Part shown: positions 52,129 through 61,107 of the stretch, one piece after another
Position numbering within the stretch: position 1 is the first letter of the stretch
Layout: every line of letters begins with the position of its first letter
NCBI RefSeq assembly: GCF_016651105.1
Contig: NZ_JAEKEL010000001.1
Location: forward strand, 4,826,001-4,890,000
Reading direction: 5' to 3'
Length of the DNA: 64,000 nt
Source: Pseudomonas sp. TH15
Lineage (GTDB): Bacteria; Pseudomonadota; Gammaproteobacteria; Pseudomonadales; Pseudomonadaceae
The notes under the pieces: model-generated
What the model was told of the DNA's origin: nothing
What the model saw: only the letters and a program-made list of their open reading frames with translations
Databases searched by the model: none
Made by a program: the position numbers and the translations under genes

Positions 52129-52587
52129 TCAGCCCTGACGCAAATCGAGCAGGTAGGTGTAATAACCCGTGTCGCGCACATACCCCAGCGACTCGTATAG
52201 ACCCTGTGCGGTGACGTTGTCGGTGGCGGTTTCCAGCATCAGGCCTTTGGCGCCGGTCTCCAGGGCAAATTCGCGAGCGGTATTCATCAACACCCGACCA
52301 ACGCCGCGACCACGGGCAGTCGGCGCGGTGAACAGGTCGCTGAGCAGCCAGGTGCGGTGGGCGTCGATGGAGGAAAACGTCGGGTACAACTGCACAAAAC
52401 CCAGCGCCTCTCCCTGCTCGTCCAGCGCGAGAAAAATCGCCGACTCGTTGCCCGCCATGCGCTCGGCGATGAAAGTGCGCGATTGTTCGATGTTTGAGGG
52501 TTGCAGGTAAAAACCTCGATAGGCATCGAACAGTTGGGCGACTGCGTCCAGGTGTGTCGCATCCGCTCGCAGTGCCTGAATGTTCAT
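52129..52587 (-). CDS. GNAT-family N-acetyltransferase
   Basis: 152 residues. Acetyl-CoA motif TAPTARGRGVGRVLMNTARE, then a C-terminal strand NVTAQGLYESLGYV. Start ATG 52585-52587. The N-terminal half (LFDAYRGFYLQPSNIEQSRT) resembles small GNATs that modify amines or antibiotics. Acceptor unknown. Confidence 0.88.
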   Translation of the reverse strand: MNIQALRADATHLDAVAQLFDAYRGFYLQPSNIEQSRTFIAERMAGNESAIFLALDEQGEALGFVQLYPTFSSIDAHRTWLLSDLFTAPTARGRGVGRVLMNTAREFALETGAKGLMLETATDNVTAQGLYESLGYVRDTGYYTYLLDLRQG

Positions 52588-52730
52588 ATTCCCGCTCCGT
52601 TTCTTATAAATGATCGAAACATCATAGCGCTGTCCGTCGAGTACGCTGGCCTCACCGCTATATAGTTTTGTATATTGCGAAACCGAAATCGCCAGAACCT
52701 TTCCATGCCGTCCATCCATTCCGTGTTTCC

Positions 52731-53375
52731 ATGAGCGCTATACGAGTCCGCAACGAGCAGTTGATCCTGGCCGCCGCCAGCGAAGAGTTTGCCGCCAAAG
52801 GCTTCGACGCCACCCAGACCCTGGACATCGCGCTGCGCGCGGGGCTGCCGAAGGCGAATCTTTATTACTACTTCCAGAGCAAGGAGAACCTCTACGCCAA
52901 GGTGCTGCTCGGGTTTGTCGAGCCGTTGCTGGAGGCCTCGGCGGTATTGCGCGAGAGCGATGATCCGATGGTGGGGTTGCAGGCTTACATCGCGGCGCGG
53001 ATACGAATCGCGCGGGAGCATCCGCACATTGCCAAGGTGTTCAGCGGTGAGTTGTTGCTCGGCGGTCGGCAGTTGCCTGAGGAGTGTCGGGATTTGTTGT
53101 ATGCCGAGGCTCAGCGCAATGTCGAGTGCCTGCGCAGCTGGATCGAGCGCGGGCTGCTGGCGCCGGTGGATCCGGAGCATTTGATGTTGTTTATCTGGTC
53201 GGCGACGCGCACGTATACCAATCTGGGTTGGCAGATGGGCTGCATCACCGGGCGTGCCGAGCCGCAGGATGAGGACTATCAGACGGCTGCGGAGACGATT
53301 ACGCGCATGGTGCTGGAGGGCGTGGTGGTAGCGCCCCGGGTTGGGGAGATTCGTGGGGTTTTGTTTGCGACTTGA
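52731..53375 (+). CDS. TetR-family transcriptional regulator
   Basis: 214 residues from ATG 52731. The helix-turn-helix (ILAAASEEFAAKGFDATQTL, then GLPKANLYYYFQSKENLYAK) is typical of TetR. The C-terminal ligand domain resembles the RutR/CecR type. Divergent from the GNAT gene by 143 bases, which might be a target. Ligand unknown. Confidence 0.9.
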   Translation: MSAIRVRNEQLILAAASEEFAAKGFDATQTLDIALRAGLPKANLYYYFQSKENLYAKVLLGFVEPLLEASAVLRESDDPMVGLQAYIAARIRIAREHPHIAKVFSGELLLGGRQLPEECRDLLYAEAQRNVECLRSWIERGLLAPVDPEHLMLFIWSATRTYTNLGWQMGCITGRAEPQDEDYQTAAETITRMVLEGVVVAPRVGEIRGVLFAT

Positions 53376-53397
53376 GAGTTGGAGTTGCTTGAGGGGA

Positions 53398-53449
53398 TTT
53401 GCGGGCTGCTGTGCAGCCCATCGGGGATGAATCCCCTCGCCACAGGGAT
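53398..53449. repeat. Partial family C REP-like element
   Basis: GGGGATTTGCGGGCTGCTGT and GGATGAATCCCCTCGCCACA, with a small inverted repeat GGCTGCTGTGCAGCC in the first half. A degraded or variant family C element after the TetR gene. Confidence 0.5.
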
Positions 53450-53471
53450 TGTGTCGTAGCAAGGGGTGGGG

Positions 53472-54482
53472 TCAGTGCATGAATTCGATGGGCCGATCGA
53501 GATTGGGTTTCATGCGTTCGCTCCAGACTTGCAAGGCTTGAGGCAGGCGGTTTTTCCACTTCGGTTCATTGGTGTAATAGCGCAGGCGTGATTTGCCGCC
53601 ATCGTATGTCACCAGCAGTACCCAGAAGCGCGCGCCGCCGGCACGCATGACCACGCCGGTTCCGCCCAGACCGCGCATCCACATCTCGGTGACCTGACTG
53701 TCCGGGACGTCGGATGACGGTTCAGCGGTCATCAACGAACCCGACATTTCCACCGCCCTTTGGTAGTCGTTTTCAAGCAGCGCGTGCAAGGCCTGGTTGT
53801 CGGCGGGCGTTCGCACCAGGCCCAGGCTGAGCATGTCGTAATCCAGGCTCAGCCGCTGCTCCGAGGCGATAAAGCGGCCGGTGTAATACACGCCCATGCC
53901 GGCGCTGCAATAACCGCCAGCGTCCGTTTGCGAGATATCCAATACACCATTGATCGGCGTGAGCAACAGGGTGCATTCGTCCTCTGAGTAGATCGCTTTG
54001 CCGTCCTTGAGCGTGGCGACGCCCTCAAGATCGCCGGAGTTGCCGCCCTCAGCCGCCTCTATGCTGACGATGATGTGAGTGGCGTCGCGGCGCTGGGTAG
54101 TCGCGGTCGCCGACGTTGAGGTGCCGGGCGGAATCAGTTGCCAGGTCGCGTCCCAGTTGAAGGGTTGAGTGGCGTGCTCAAGTTCGGCCAGACGCATCAA
54201 ATATTGACGGCGCAAGCAGGCCGTCAGATCGACACAGCCGTTGCGATTTTTCAGCCATTGGCGTTGATCGGTCTTGAGCGCCTTGGGATCGGGGACGCTG
54301 GCCAGCGTCGCGCGCCAACGCTCTGCGAGCTGCTCGTCGAGCCGCGAAAGATCCGCATCGGCACAAATGGCTTTTTCAGTTTTGCTGCCAGCGCTGGCGC
54401 AATCGAAACTGCTGGCGTGGACGACGGAGGTAAACGCGAGGGCCGTCAGCGCCAGGGCATGACGGAGGGTCAAGGCGAACAT
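53472..54482 (-). CDS. LprI-like (DUF1311) exported protein
   Basis: 336 residues with a signal peptide cut after VHA (about residue 23). The first mature part has the DUF1311/LprI pattern (FDCASAGSKTEKAICADADL, then RQWLKNRNGCVDLTACLRRQ) with conserved Cys pairs. LprI in mycobacteria inhibits lysozyme. The C-terminal 180 residues form another domain without a name I recognise. Ends with a stop near the 53.4-kb repeat. Confidence 0.8.
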   Translation of the reverse strand: MFALTLRHALALTALAFTSVVHASSFDCASAGSKTEKAICADADLSRLDEQLAERWRATLASVPDPKALKTDQRQWLKNRNGCVDLTACLRRQYLMRLAELEHATQPFNWDATWQLIPPGTSTSATATTQRRDATHIIVSIEAAEGGNSGDLEGVATLKDGKAIYSEDECTLLLTPINGVLDISQTDAGGYCSAGMGVYYTGRFIASEQRLSLDYDMLSLGLVRTPADNQALHALLENDYQRAVEMSGSLMTAEPSSDVPDSQVTEMWMRGLGGTGVVMRAGGARFWVLLVTYDGGKSRLRYYTNEPKWKNRLPQALQVWSERMKPNLDRPIEFMH

Positions 54483-54535
54483 CGATAGATTCCATTCTTC
54501 AAACGGCGCGCATTATGCCAGTGATCCTCGTTGCC

Positions 54536-55318
54536 CGAACCGGCGCTTTCGCGAGCAAGCTCAGCTCCTACGGGTTTGGGGGGATGTTTGGAGGGTTGTG
54601 GTCACGCCGGGCATCGGTAGGAGCAAAGCTTGCTCGCGAAGACTTCGGCACAGGCAACATCTGCATCGTCTGAACCGGCGCTTTCGCGAGCAAGCTCAGC
54701 TCCTACAGGTTTTGGGGATGTTTGGAGGGTTGTGGTCACGCCGAGCAACGGTAGGAGCAAAGCTTGCTCGCGAAGACTTCGGCACAGGCAACATCTGCAT
54801 CGTCTGAACCGGCGCTTTCGCGAGCAAGCTCAGCTCCTACCGGGTTTGGGGGTGTTTGGGGAGTTGTGGTCATGCCGAGCAACGGTAGGAGCAAAGCTTG
54901 CTCGCGAAGACTTCGCCACAGGCAACATCTGCATCGCCTGAACCGGCGCTTTCGCGAGCAAGCTCAGCTCCTACAGGTTTTGGGGATGTTTGGAGGGTTG
55001 TGGTCACGCTGAGCATCGGTAGGAGCAAAGCTTGCTCGCGAAGAGTTCGGCACAGGCAACATCTGCATCGTCTGAACCGGCGCTTTCGCGAGCAAGCTCA
55101 GCTCCTACCGGGTTTGGGGGTGTTGGGGAGTTGTGGTCATGCCGAGCAACGGTAGGAGCAAAGCTTGCTCGCGAAGACTTCGGCACAGGCAACATCTGCA
55201 TCGTCTGAACCGGCGCTTTCGCGAGCAAGCTCAGCTCCTACCGGGTTTGGGGGTGTTGGGGAGTTGTGGTCACGCCGGGCAACGGTAGGAGCAAAGCTTG
55301 CTCGCGAAAGCGCCGGCA
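54536..55318. repeat. Tandem array of about six 134-bp units, each a REP pair (family A)
   Basis: The forward arm GTAGGAGCAAAGCTTGCTCG starts at 54617, 54751, 54885, 55019, 55152 and 55285, a period of 134, 134, 134, 133 and 133 bases. Each unit also has the spacer ACTTCGGCACAGGCAACATC, the reverse arm CGAGCAAGCTCAGCTCCTAC and a linker ending GTGGTCAC(G)CC. A leading half unit (reverse arm at 54546) begins the array. The 913-base gap between the LprI-like and ggt genes has no gene; small frames across it are by-products of the repeat. Confidence 0.92.
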
Positions 55319-55351
55319 CTGCCGGCATCGTCAGTAATGCGGTGTTGAGCC

Positions 55352-55383
55352 ATCAAAGAAAGGGGCGGACGCGAGCCCGCCCC
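55352..55383 (-). terminator. Rho-independent terminator of ggt
   Basis: GGGGCGG (55362-55368) / CCGCCCC (55377-55383). On the minus strand the hairpin is followed by TTTCTTTG, so it would end the ggt transcript. Confidence 0.7.
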
Positions 55384-55395
55384 GTTTTAACTCCC

Positions 55396-57123
55396 TCAAT
55401 AGCCCAGTGACAACCCGGTATTCCTGCGTGGATCATTCGCCCCATAGAAGCGATTCTTGCCCACCGGCTTGCCTCCCAGCGAAGGTGCCCCGACCAGAAT
55501 CGCCGCCACATGATTGGCATCCTGTGGCTTGGCAAATTTATGCCCCCAACTTTCGAGGATCTTCACCGTATCCGGACTGGTGGTGAAGGTCTCCAGGTTG
55601 GTCTCTTCCGGCAACCACTGCTGGTGGAAACGCGGCGCATCCACGGCTTCCTGAATGTTCATGCCGTAGTCGATCACGTTGAGGATGGTCAGCAAGGTCG
55701 CGGTGATGATGCGGCTACCTCCAGGGGTGCCGACGACCATGACCACTTTGCCGTCCTTGGTGACGATGGTCGGGCTCATCGACGACAACGGCGCCTTGCC
55801 GGGCGCGATGGCATTGGCCTCGCCTTGCACCAGGCCGTACATGTTTGGCACGCCGATTTTCGAAGTGAAGTCGTCCATTTCATCGTTGAGGATCACCCCG
55901 GTTTTGCTGGCCATGACGCCGGCGCCGAACCAGTCGTTGAGGGTGTAGGTCATCGACACCGCGTTGCCCCACTTGTCGACGATGGAGAAGTGCGTGGTGT
56001 TGCTGCCCTCATGCGGCGCTACGCCAGGTTTGATCTCGCGGGACACGCCAGCCTTTTGCGGTTCGATGGCGGCGCGCAGTTTGGTCGCGTAGTTTTTGTC
56101 GAGCAGGTGGGCGATCGGATTTTTCACGAAGTCCGGGTCGCCGAGGTAGCTGTTGCGGTCCACATAGGCGTGGCGCATCGCTTCAATCTGATAATGCATG
56201 CCTTGGGCCGAGTGGTAGCCCAAGTCTTTCATCGGGTAGCCGTCGAGGATGTTCATGATCTCGCAAATCACCACGCCGCCGGAGCTTGGCGGTGGCGCCG
56301 AGACCACGTGGTAGCCGCGATAATCGCACTCCACCGGGGCCAGTTCACGGGTCTTGTATTTATCGAGGTCGGCCTGGGTGATGATGCCTTTGTTGGCCTG
56401 GCTGGACGTGACGATCGCGTCGGCCACCCAACCTTTATAGAAACCGTCGGCGCCCTTCTCGGAGATCTCCCGCAGGGTTTTGCCCAGGTCTTTTTGCACC
56501 AGCTTCTGCCCGACTTGCATCGGCTCGCCGTTACTCAGGAAGATCGAACCCGAATCGCGCATGTCCTTCTTGAACACGTCAGTCGCGGTTTCCAGCAGAT
56601 CGACATCTCCCTGCTCCAGCACGAAGCCTTCTTCGGCGAACTTGATCGCCGGGGCGATCACTTCCTTGCGAGGTTTGGTGCCGTATTTGCTCAGGGCCAG
56701 CTCCATGCCGGACACAGTGCCCGGCACGCCCACGGCCAAGTGGCCACGGGTGCTCAGGTCCGGGACGACATTGCCGTCCTTGTCCAGATACATGTTGGCG
56801 GTGGCCGCCAGCGGGGCTTTTTCGCGGAAATCGAGGAAGGTCTTGCGCCCGTCCGCCAGTTGAATGGTCATGAAACCACCGCCGCCCAGGTTGCCCGCCG
56901 CGGGATAAACCACCGCCAGCGCATAGGCGACCGCGACGGCGGCATCTACGGCGTTGCCGCCGTTCTTGAGTTCATCCACGCCCACGTGAGTGGCCAGATG
57001 CTGGGCGGTGACCACCATGCCGTTTTCGGCTGCAACCGGGGCCACGGAGGCGGCGTAAGCACTGAGGCAACTGAGCGCCAATGAGGTCGCTATCAGCGAT
57101 TTGGCAAAAGGTTCGAACGTCAT
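55396..57123 (-). CDS. ggt: Gamma-glutamyltransferase
   Basis: 575 residues with a signal peptide cut after AYA (about residue 24), the usual Ggt size. The autocatalytic cleavage site and nucleophile are T376 in GSNTTHFSIVD, and the substrate pocket GTPGGSRIITATLLTILNVI is present. Periplasmic: cleaves gamma-glutamyl compounds such as glutathione or gamma-glutamyl peptides. Stands alone, ended by a terminator. Confidence 0.93.
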   Translation of the reverse strand: MTFEPFAKSLIATSLALSCLSAYAASVAPVAAENGMVVTAQHLATHVGVDELKNGGNAVDAAVAVAYALAVVYPAAGNLGGGGFMTIQLADGRKTFLDFREKAPLAATANMYLDKDGNVVPDLSTRGHLAVGVPGTVSGMELALSKYGTKPRKEVIAPAIKFAEEGFVLEQGDVDLLETATDVFKKDMRDSGSIFLSNGEPMQVGQKLVQKDLGKTLREISEKGADGFYKGWVADAIVTSSQANKGIITQADLDKYKTRELAPVECDYRGYHVVSAPPPSSGGVVICEIMNILDGYPMKDLGYHSAQGMHYQIEAMRHAYVDRNSYLGDPDFVKNPIAHLLDKNYATKLRAAIEPQKAGVSREIKPGVAPHEGSNTTHFSIVDKWGNAVSMTYTLNDWFGAGVMASKTGVILNDEMDDFTSKIGVPNMYGLVQGEANAIAPGKAPLSSMSPTIVTKDGKVVMVVGTPGGSRIITATLLTILNVIDYGMNIQEAVDAPRFHQQWLPEETNLETFTTSPDTVKILESWGHKFAKPQDANHVAAILVGAPSLGGKPVGKNRFYGANDPRRNTGLSLGY

Positions 57124-57273
57124 GATTCGGTCTCTTTTTTTGTTTTTAGGCTCTGTATCAAACAGAGGGAACGCTTCAAGAGCACTAGCCAGTATGGCTG
57201 GGATTGCGTATTGCGCCTCTCTGATCAGGCAGTATGCTGAGCGCCTGTTCAGCCTTTTTCGGAGTCCGCCGGC

Positions 57274-57789
57274 ATGACCTACACCTGCACCACCATGCCC
57301 TCCCCGGTCGGCGAGTTGAAGCTGGTCGCGAACGGCTCAAGACTGGCGGCCATCCTCTGGGAAAACGACAAACCAAACCGAGTACGGCTCGGGCCGATGA
57401 CTGAAGCAGCGGACAATCCGATCCTGATGCGCGCGGTTAAACAGTTGCAGGAATACTTTGCCGGCACGCGCAATCAGTTCGATCTGGAGCTGGATTTTGT
57501 CGGGACCGAGTTCCAGAAGAAGGTCTGGCAAGCGCTGCTGACCATTCCCTTTGGCGAGACCCGTAGCTATAGCCAGATTGCCGAACAGATTGGCAATCCG
57601 AGTGCAGTTCGGGCCGTGGGTGCGGCGAATGGGCGAAATCCGATTTCCATCATTGCACCGTGCCACCGGGTTATTGGGGCGTCGGGGAAGTTGACGGGGT
57701 TTGCCGGGGGGCTTGAGGCGAAGGAGCGATTGTTGACGCTGGAGGGTGGTGACTGGGCACAGGTCGGTAAAACCGGGGATTTGTTTTAG
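57274..57789 (+). CDS. ogt: Methylated-DNA-protein-cysteine methyltransferase
   Basis: 171 residues. Acceptor Cys C130 in the motif IIAPCHRVIG, preceded by the helix-turn-helix-like YSQIAEQIGNPSAVRAVGAA. This is the Ogt/Ada-C type repair protein that takes the methyl group from O6-methylguanine. No Ada N-terminal domain. Divergent from ggt. Confidence 0.93.
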   Translation: MTYTCTTMPSPVGELKLVANGSRLAAILWENDKPNRVRLGPMTEAADNPILMRAVKQLQEYFAGTRNQFDLELDFVGTEFQKKVWQALLTIPFGETRSYSQIAEQIGNPSAVRAVGAANGRNPISIIAPCHRVIGASGKLTGFAGGLEAKERLLTLEGGDWAQVGKTGDLF

Positions 57790-57801
57790 TCAGTTAAAAC
57801 A

Positions 57802-57884
57802 GATCAAGGGATCGCAGCCTTCGGCAGTTCCTGCCCTGGAATGCGTTTTCCTGTAGGAACTGCCGAAGGCTGCGATCTTTTGAT
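57802..57884. repeat. Family B inverted repeat, inside-out order
   Basis: The first arm is the reverse one (GATCGCAGCCTTCGGCAGTT at 57810) and the second is forward (GTAGGAACTGCCGAAGGCTG at 57852), so the arms face outwards, unlike the other family B pairs. It sits between ogt and nudK. Confidence 0.8.
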
Positions 57885-57887
57885 TGA

Positions 57888-58475
57888 TCAGGTAAACAGG
57901 TTTTTCATCGCCGCATACTGCAACAGCATGATGGTCTTCGCATCGCAGATCTCGCCGCGATAAAACGCCTCAAGCGCCTCGTCGAACTTCCACTCCAGCA
58001 CTTCAAGCTCTTCAGTCTCGTCTTCCAGCCCACCGCCATCGCTGACTTTCGATGCTGCGTCATATTCGGCGATGAAGAAGTGCAGTTTTTCGGTGACTGA
58101 GCCGGGGCTCATGTAGGACTCGAAGACCTTTTGCACGTGGTGAACGCGATAGCCGGTTTCCTCTTCGGCTTCAGCGCGGATGCGCTCTTCAGGTGCCGCG
58201 CCTTCGAGCAACCCCGCCGCCACTTCAATCAGCAAACCATCGTGGCCGTTGACGAAAACCGGCAGCCGAAACTGACGTGTCAGCACGACAGTTCTTTTCT
58301 CGCGGTTAAACAGCAGAATCGCCGCACCATTGCCACGGTCATAGACCTCACGGGTCTGGCGCTGCCACTCGCCGTTATTGCGCTGGTAGTCGAAGGTGAT
58401 TTTCTTCAGCAGGTACCAGTCGTGGGACAACACCTGTGATTCGATGATGTTGACCCTATCGGCTGTATTTGCCAT
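57888..58475 (-). CDS. nudK: GDP-mannose pyrophosphatase (Nudix)
   Basis: 195 residues. Nudix box: GLLEGAAPEERIRAEAEEET (G-x5-E-x7-REUXEE pattern). The rest, such as REVYDRGNGAAILLFN and SYMSPGSVTEKLHFFIAEYD, fits E. coli NudK, which cleaves GDP-mannose. ATG 58473-58475 has AAGGA nine bases upstream. It follows the chitinase unit in the same direction after a terminator. Confidence 0.9.
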   Translation of the reverse strand: MANTADRVNIIESQVLSHDWYLLKKITFDYQRNNGEWQRQTREVYDRGNGAAILLFNREKRTVVLTRQFRLPVFVNGHDGLLIEVAAGLLEGAAPEERIRAEAEEETGYRVHHVQKVFESYMSPGSVTEKLHFFIAEYDAASKVSDGGGLEDETEELEVLEWKFDEALEAFYRGEICDAKTIMLLQYAAMKNLFT

Positions 58476-58525
58476 GACACCGCATCCTTTTTTTGTCAGA
58501 AGAGCCCCCATGGTAGGCGAAAACC

Positions 58526-58558
58526 AAAAAGCCCGGCATCTCTGCCGGGCTTCTTTTT
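58526..58558 (-). terminator. Rho-independent terminator of the chitinase-LPMO unit
   Basis: GCCCGGCA (58531-58538) / TGCCGGGC (58543-58550) with T runs on both sides. The chitinase stop codon is immediately next to it. On the minus strand it ends in TTTTTGG, so it should stop transcripts from the chitinase gene; it is also usable in the other direction. Confidence 0.8.
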
Positions 58559-59621
58559 ACGGTTGGCTGGCGACTTCAGGCGCCGCGTGCTCTTCCTCGT
58601 GGGTAGAAAGCCGCTTGCCGTTGATCAACGGCCCGTAGCGACGGCTGAACTCCCAGTTGTACGGCACGTGGTCTTTGTTGACCCCGTTATCCCAGTTCAC
58701 CGACCAGGTCATCAGGCCTTTGATCGAAAGCCCTTTGGCGTCGAGACGCTTGAAGGCATTCACCACTGCCGCCGGGTCGATCACGTAACCCGTGGCCGCG
58801 GCATCGACGTTGGTCGGCAAGCCGATCACGAACTTGTCCGCCGGGATTTTGGTGAACCCGCGAGTACCGCTCACCAGACTTTCGGTCAGGTAAAACAGGA
58901 AGTCCTCTTTCATCGCGTCGTTGTTTTGGGCAATCCACGCGCCAGCGCCGTTATTGGCTTCCTGCACCCAAACCCCGTCACCGCCCTGGTTGTAATACTG
59001 CGGGGCGATGAAGTCGTAATAACCTTCCAGGGCCTGGATATAGCCGACATATTTGCCGGCGGTGGTCAGGTACGGGAATTCCGGCGCCATGCTGATGATG
59101 AAGTGTTTGCCTTCACCGGCGTAATGGTCTTTGACCAGTTTCAGCGCGGCGGGCAGGACGGTCTTGTTGTCGGCGAAATCAATCGCGCTTTGCTCAAGAT
59201 CGATGTCCAGCCCATCGAAGCCGTAGGTTTCCACCAGACGGATGATTTCGTTGGCCAGTGGCTGTTCGTTACCTTTGTGCAGCTCGATGTGCGCATCGGC
59301 ACCGCCGAGGGAAATCAGCACCACCCTACCCTGGCTGTTCAGCACGCCGACCTGGCGCCGGAACTCGGCGTCGGACAGGTTGTACGGTTTGAAGGTCGGA
59401 ATGCCATTACCCTTCATGAAGGCCACGGCCACCACGTTGTAATCCTTGGGCACGTCCTGCAGCGCGATGTTGGCAAATTGGCCACGCTGGTAACCGTCAC
59501 TCGGCCCGGCGGGCCAGTTATGCCAGAAGCCCATCAGGATTTTTTTGCCGGCAATGCTCGGCATCAACGAAGCAGCGTCGCTCAGTTGAGATTTCATTAA
59601 CGTAAAGTCGATCTTTGACAT
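58557..59621 (-). CDS. GH18 chitinase without a signal peptide
   Basis: 354 residues. The GH18 catalytic motif DGLDIDLE (D136 to E143) includes the acid Glu143; SLGG at about 104 and the end strand GLMTWSVNWD are also present. The N-terminus MSKIDFTLMKSQLSDAASLM is polar with no hydrophobic core, so it is not a Sec substrate. This is also seen in ChiC of P. aeruginosa, which is released by other means. It follows the LPMO gene by 41 bases and precedes a terminator. Confidence 0.9.
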   Translation of the reverse strand: MSKIDFTLMKSQLSDAASLMPSIAGKKILMGFWHNWPAGPSDGYQRGQFANIALQDVPKDYNVVAVAFMKGNGIPTFKPYNLSDAEFRRQVGVLNSQGRVVLISLGGADAHIELHKGNEQPLANEIIRLVETYGFDGLDIDLEQSAIDFADNKTVLPAALKLVKDHYAGEGKHFIISMAPEFPYLTTAGKYVGYIQALEGYYDFIAPQYYNQGGDGVWVQEANNGAGAWIAQNNDAMKEDFLFYLTESLVSGTRGFTKIPADKFVIGLPTNVDAAATGYVIDPAAVVNAFKRLDAKGLSIKGLMTWSVNWDNGVNKDHVPYNWEFSRRYGPLINGKRLSTHEEEHAAPEVASQP

Positions 59622-59662
59622 GTTCTATTCCTTCAGAACGTGTGGGGGTTAACGCTGTCGGC

Positions 59663-60298
59663 TTACTTGAAGTCCACGTCGAACGCTTGATAGAAGGCGT
59701 TGCCGGTGTTGGCCACGATCCACACCAGCACGATCACGTGATGGCCGCTTTTATTGCCCGGCAATTTCACTTCGTGGTTGACCTTGGCCTTCATTTCTTC
59801 GGAATGGCTGTAGTACGGAACCTGGGTGTAGAAGTCGTCGAAAAACGATTTCGGCTCCAGTTGCGCACGGCTGATGCGCTGTTTCGGGTCCCAGCCATCC
59901 TTGGTGATAAACCAGCTGTAGCCACGAGTGACGTGGGGAGCGGTGTATTCCCAGGTGACTTCGAGGACCTGCCCCGGGGTGACATTCAGCAGTGGCCAGG
60001 CGAACGGACGGTTGAGCTTTTTGCTCAGTTCCTCGTTGGTGAAGTTCACACAATCGCGGGCATCGGTCTTGCCACCGCTGAGAATGTAGCCATCAGCCGG
60101 CGGCGCGACACTGGCCGAGTCGGTCTGGTATGGCGCAGGAAACGGACCGGCCACCAATGCCGGGAAGTTCTTGCCTCCCTCCATTTCGTTAACCTGCCAG
60201 GCGCCGAGCAATCCTTGCTCGATAGCGACCGCACCGCGGCTCGCCGGGGAGGTAACGCGACCGTGTCGCAGTTGGGTTTGTGCTTGTGGTTGATTCAT
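59663..60298 (-). CDS. AA10 lytic polysaccharide monooxygenase, no signal peptide
   Basis: 211 residues from ATG 60296-60298 (GGAG eight bases upstream). The AA10 copper site needs an N-terminal His: H12 in QLRHGRVTSPASRG matches the mature start of this family, and the second His is H122 in YTAPHVTRGYSWF. The 11 residues before H12 are polar, not a signal peptide, so a processing step is needed to expose the His. It would cut chitin oxidatively and help the chitinase made from the same unit. Confidence 0.88.
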   Translation of the reverse strand: MNQPQAQTQLRHGRVTSPASRGAVAIEQGLLGAWQVNEMEGGKNFPALVAGPFPAPYQTDSASVAPPADGYILSGGKTDARDCVNFTNEELSKKLNRPFAWPLLNVTPGQVLEVTWEYTAPHVTRGYSWFITKDGWDPKQRISRAQLEPKSFFDDFYTQVPYYSHSEEMKAKVNHEVKLPGNKSGHHVIVLVWIVANTGNAFYQAFDVDFK

Positions 60299-60520
60299 GT
60301 TTTTCACTCCGTTGATTTAAGAACTCTCCCTTCCGAGGAGAGGCCTTCAAGCTAACGGAGGTGGTTTTTTGTCCATCGGCGCTTTTGTCGCACTCAGACA
60401 AGGCACACCCCGCAAAATCACGAAAAGACTGGATGGATGAACAGTGTATTGCGAGCCGTCGCACTCGGCGTGTAGGCAAAGGCGTACGCGCCGAGGCTAC
60501 GAAAACCTGCATTCAGCGAT

Positions 60521-60958
60521 TTACGGCAGTTGCGCCTGGAACTCTTTTTCGTATTGCCCGGCGAGTTGCACTTTCTGTTTTTCATCAAGCAGTTTGCCGG
60601 CCATCTGGAAGAACTTCTGCTCTTCTTCCTTGAGGTGGTGATGGACCTTTTCGGACAACTTTTTCGCCGTCACCAGCCACGTCGGATCAGACATCTGTGT
60701 CTCATCCAGCGTCTCCATCATTTCGTCCATTTCATGGTGTTCGGAAATGGCATGACGGCTCAGATCGACTCCGTTGTCGAACTCCATCAGCGGAATGTAG
60801 AAATACCGTTCTTCCGCGGTTTCGTGGGCCTGGAGCTCGGATTTAAGCCGTTTGTAGGCCTCGGTCCGTTCCGGGGTGTCACCGCTGGTCTGGATCAGCG
60901 CGTCGGCATAGCTGCGCTGGCGGTCGTGGCTTTCGCGCAAGGCTTCGAAAATGTTCAT
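60521..60958 (-). CDS. Hemerythrin-domain protein
   Basis: 145 residues, all-helical. Iron ligands are visible in ESHDRQRSY, LQAHETAEERYFYIPLM, SEHHEMDEMM and VHHHLKEEEQKFFQ, the HHE pattern of hemerythrin-like proteins. Such proteins bind di-iron and oxygen or NO, and are used for storage, sensing or repair. Alone, not linked to the LPMO unit (222 bases apart; that gap holds no gene, only a weak inverted repeat at about 60325-60345). Confidence 0.88.
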   Translation of the reverse strand: MNIFEALRESHDRQRSYADALIQTSGDTPERTEAYKRLKSELQAHETAEERYFYIPLMEFDNGVDLSRHAISEHHEMDEMMETLDETQMSDPTWLVTAKKLSEKVHHHLKEEEQKFFQMAGKLLDEKQKVQLAGQYEKEFQAQLP

Positions 60959-61107
60959 TGGCTATCCTCATCAACCGCGTTCTGGAATGACGCTGTAAAG
61001 GCTAGACCTCGGCATTTGCGCAGCGGTTCCACCGGTTTTGCGCAGAGGCTTGGAACGCGACCGTCGAGCAGGATAGTCTGGCGTCCCAGACCACAAGGAA
61101 GTCATGC

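Noticed and set aside
54536..55318. CRISPR array
   Set aside because: Units are 134 bp and nearly identical over their full length, with internal inverted arms; there are no unique spacers and no cas genes.
54598..55410. Several short open frames on both strands in the tandem repeat
   Set aside because: They repeat with the 134-bp unit, contain the REP arms and have no gene-like features; they are products of the repeat lacking stop codons.
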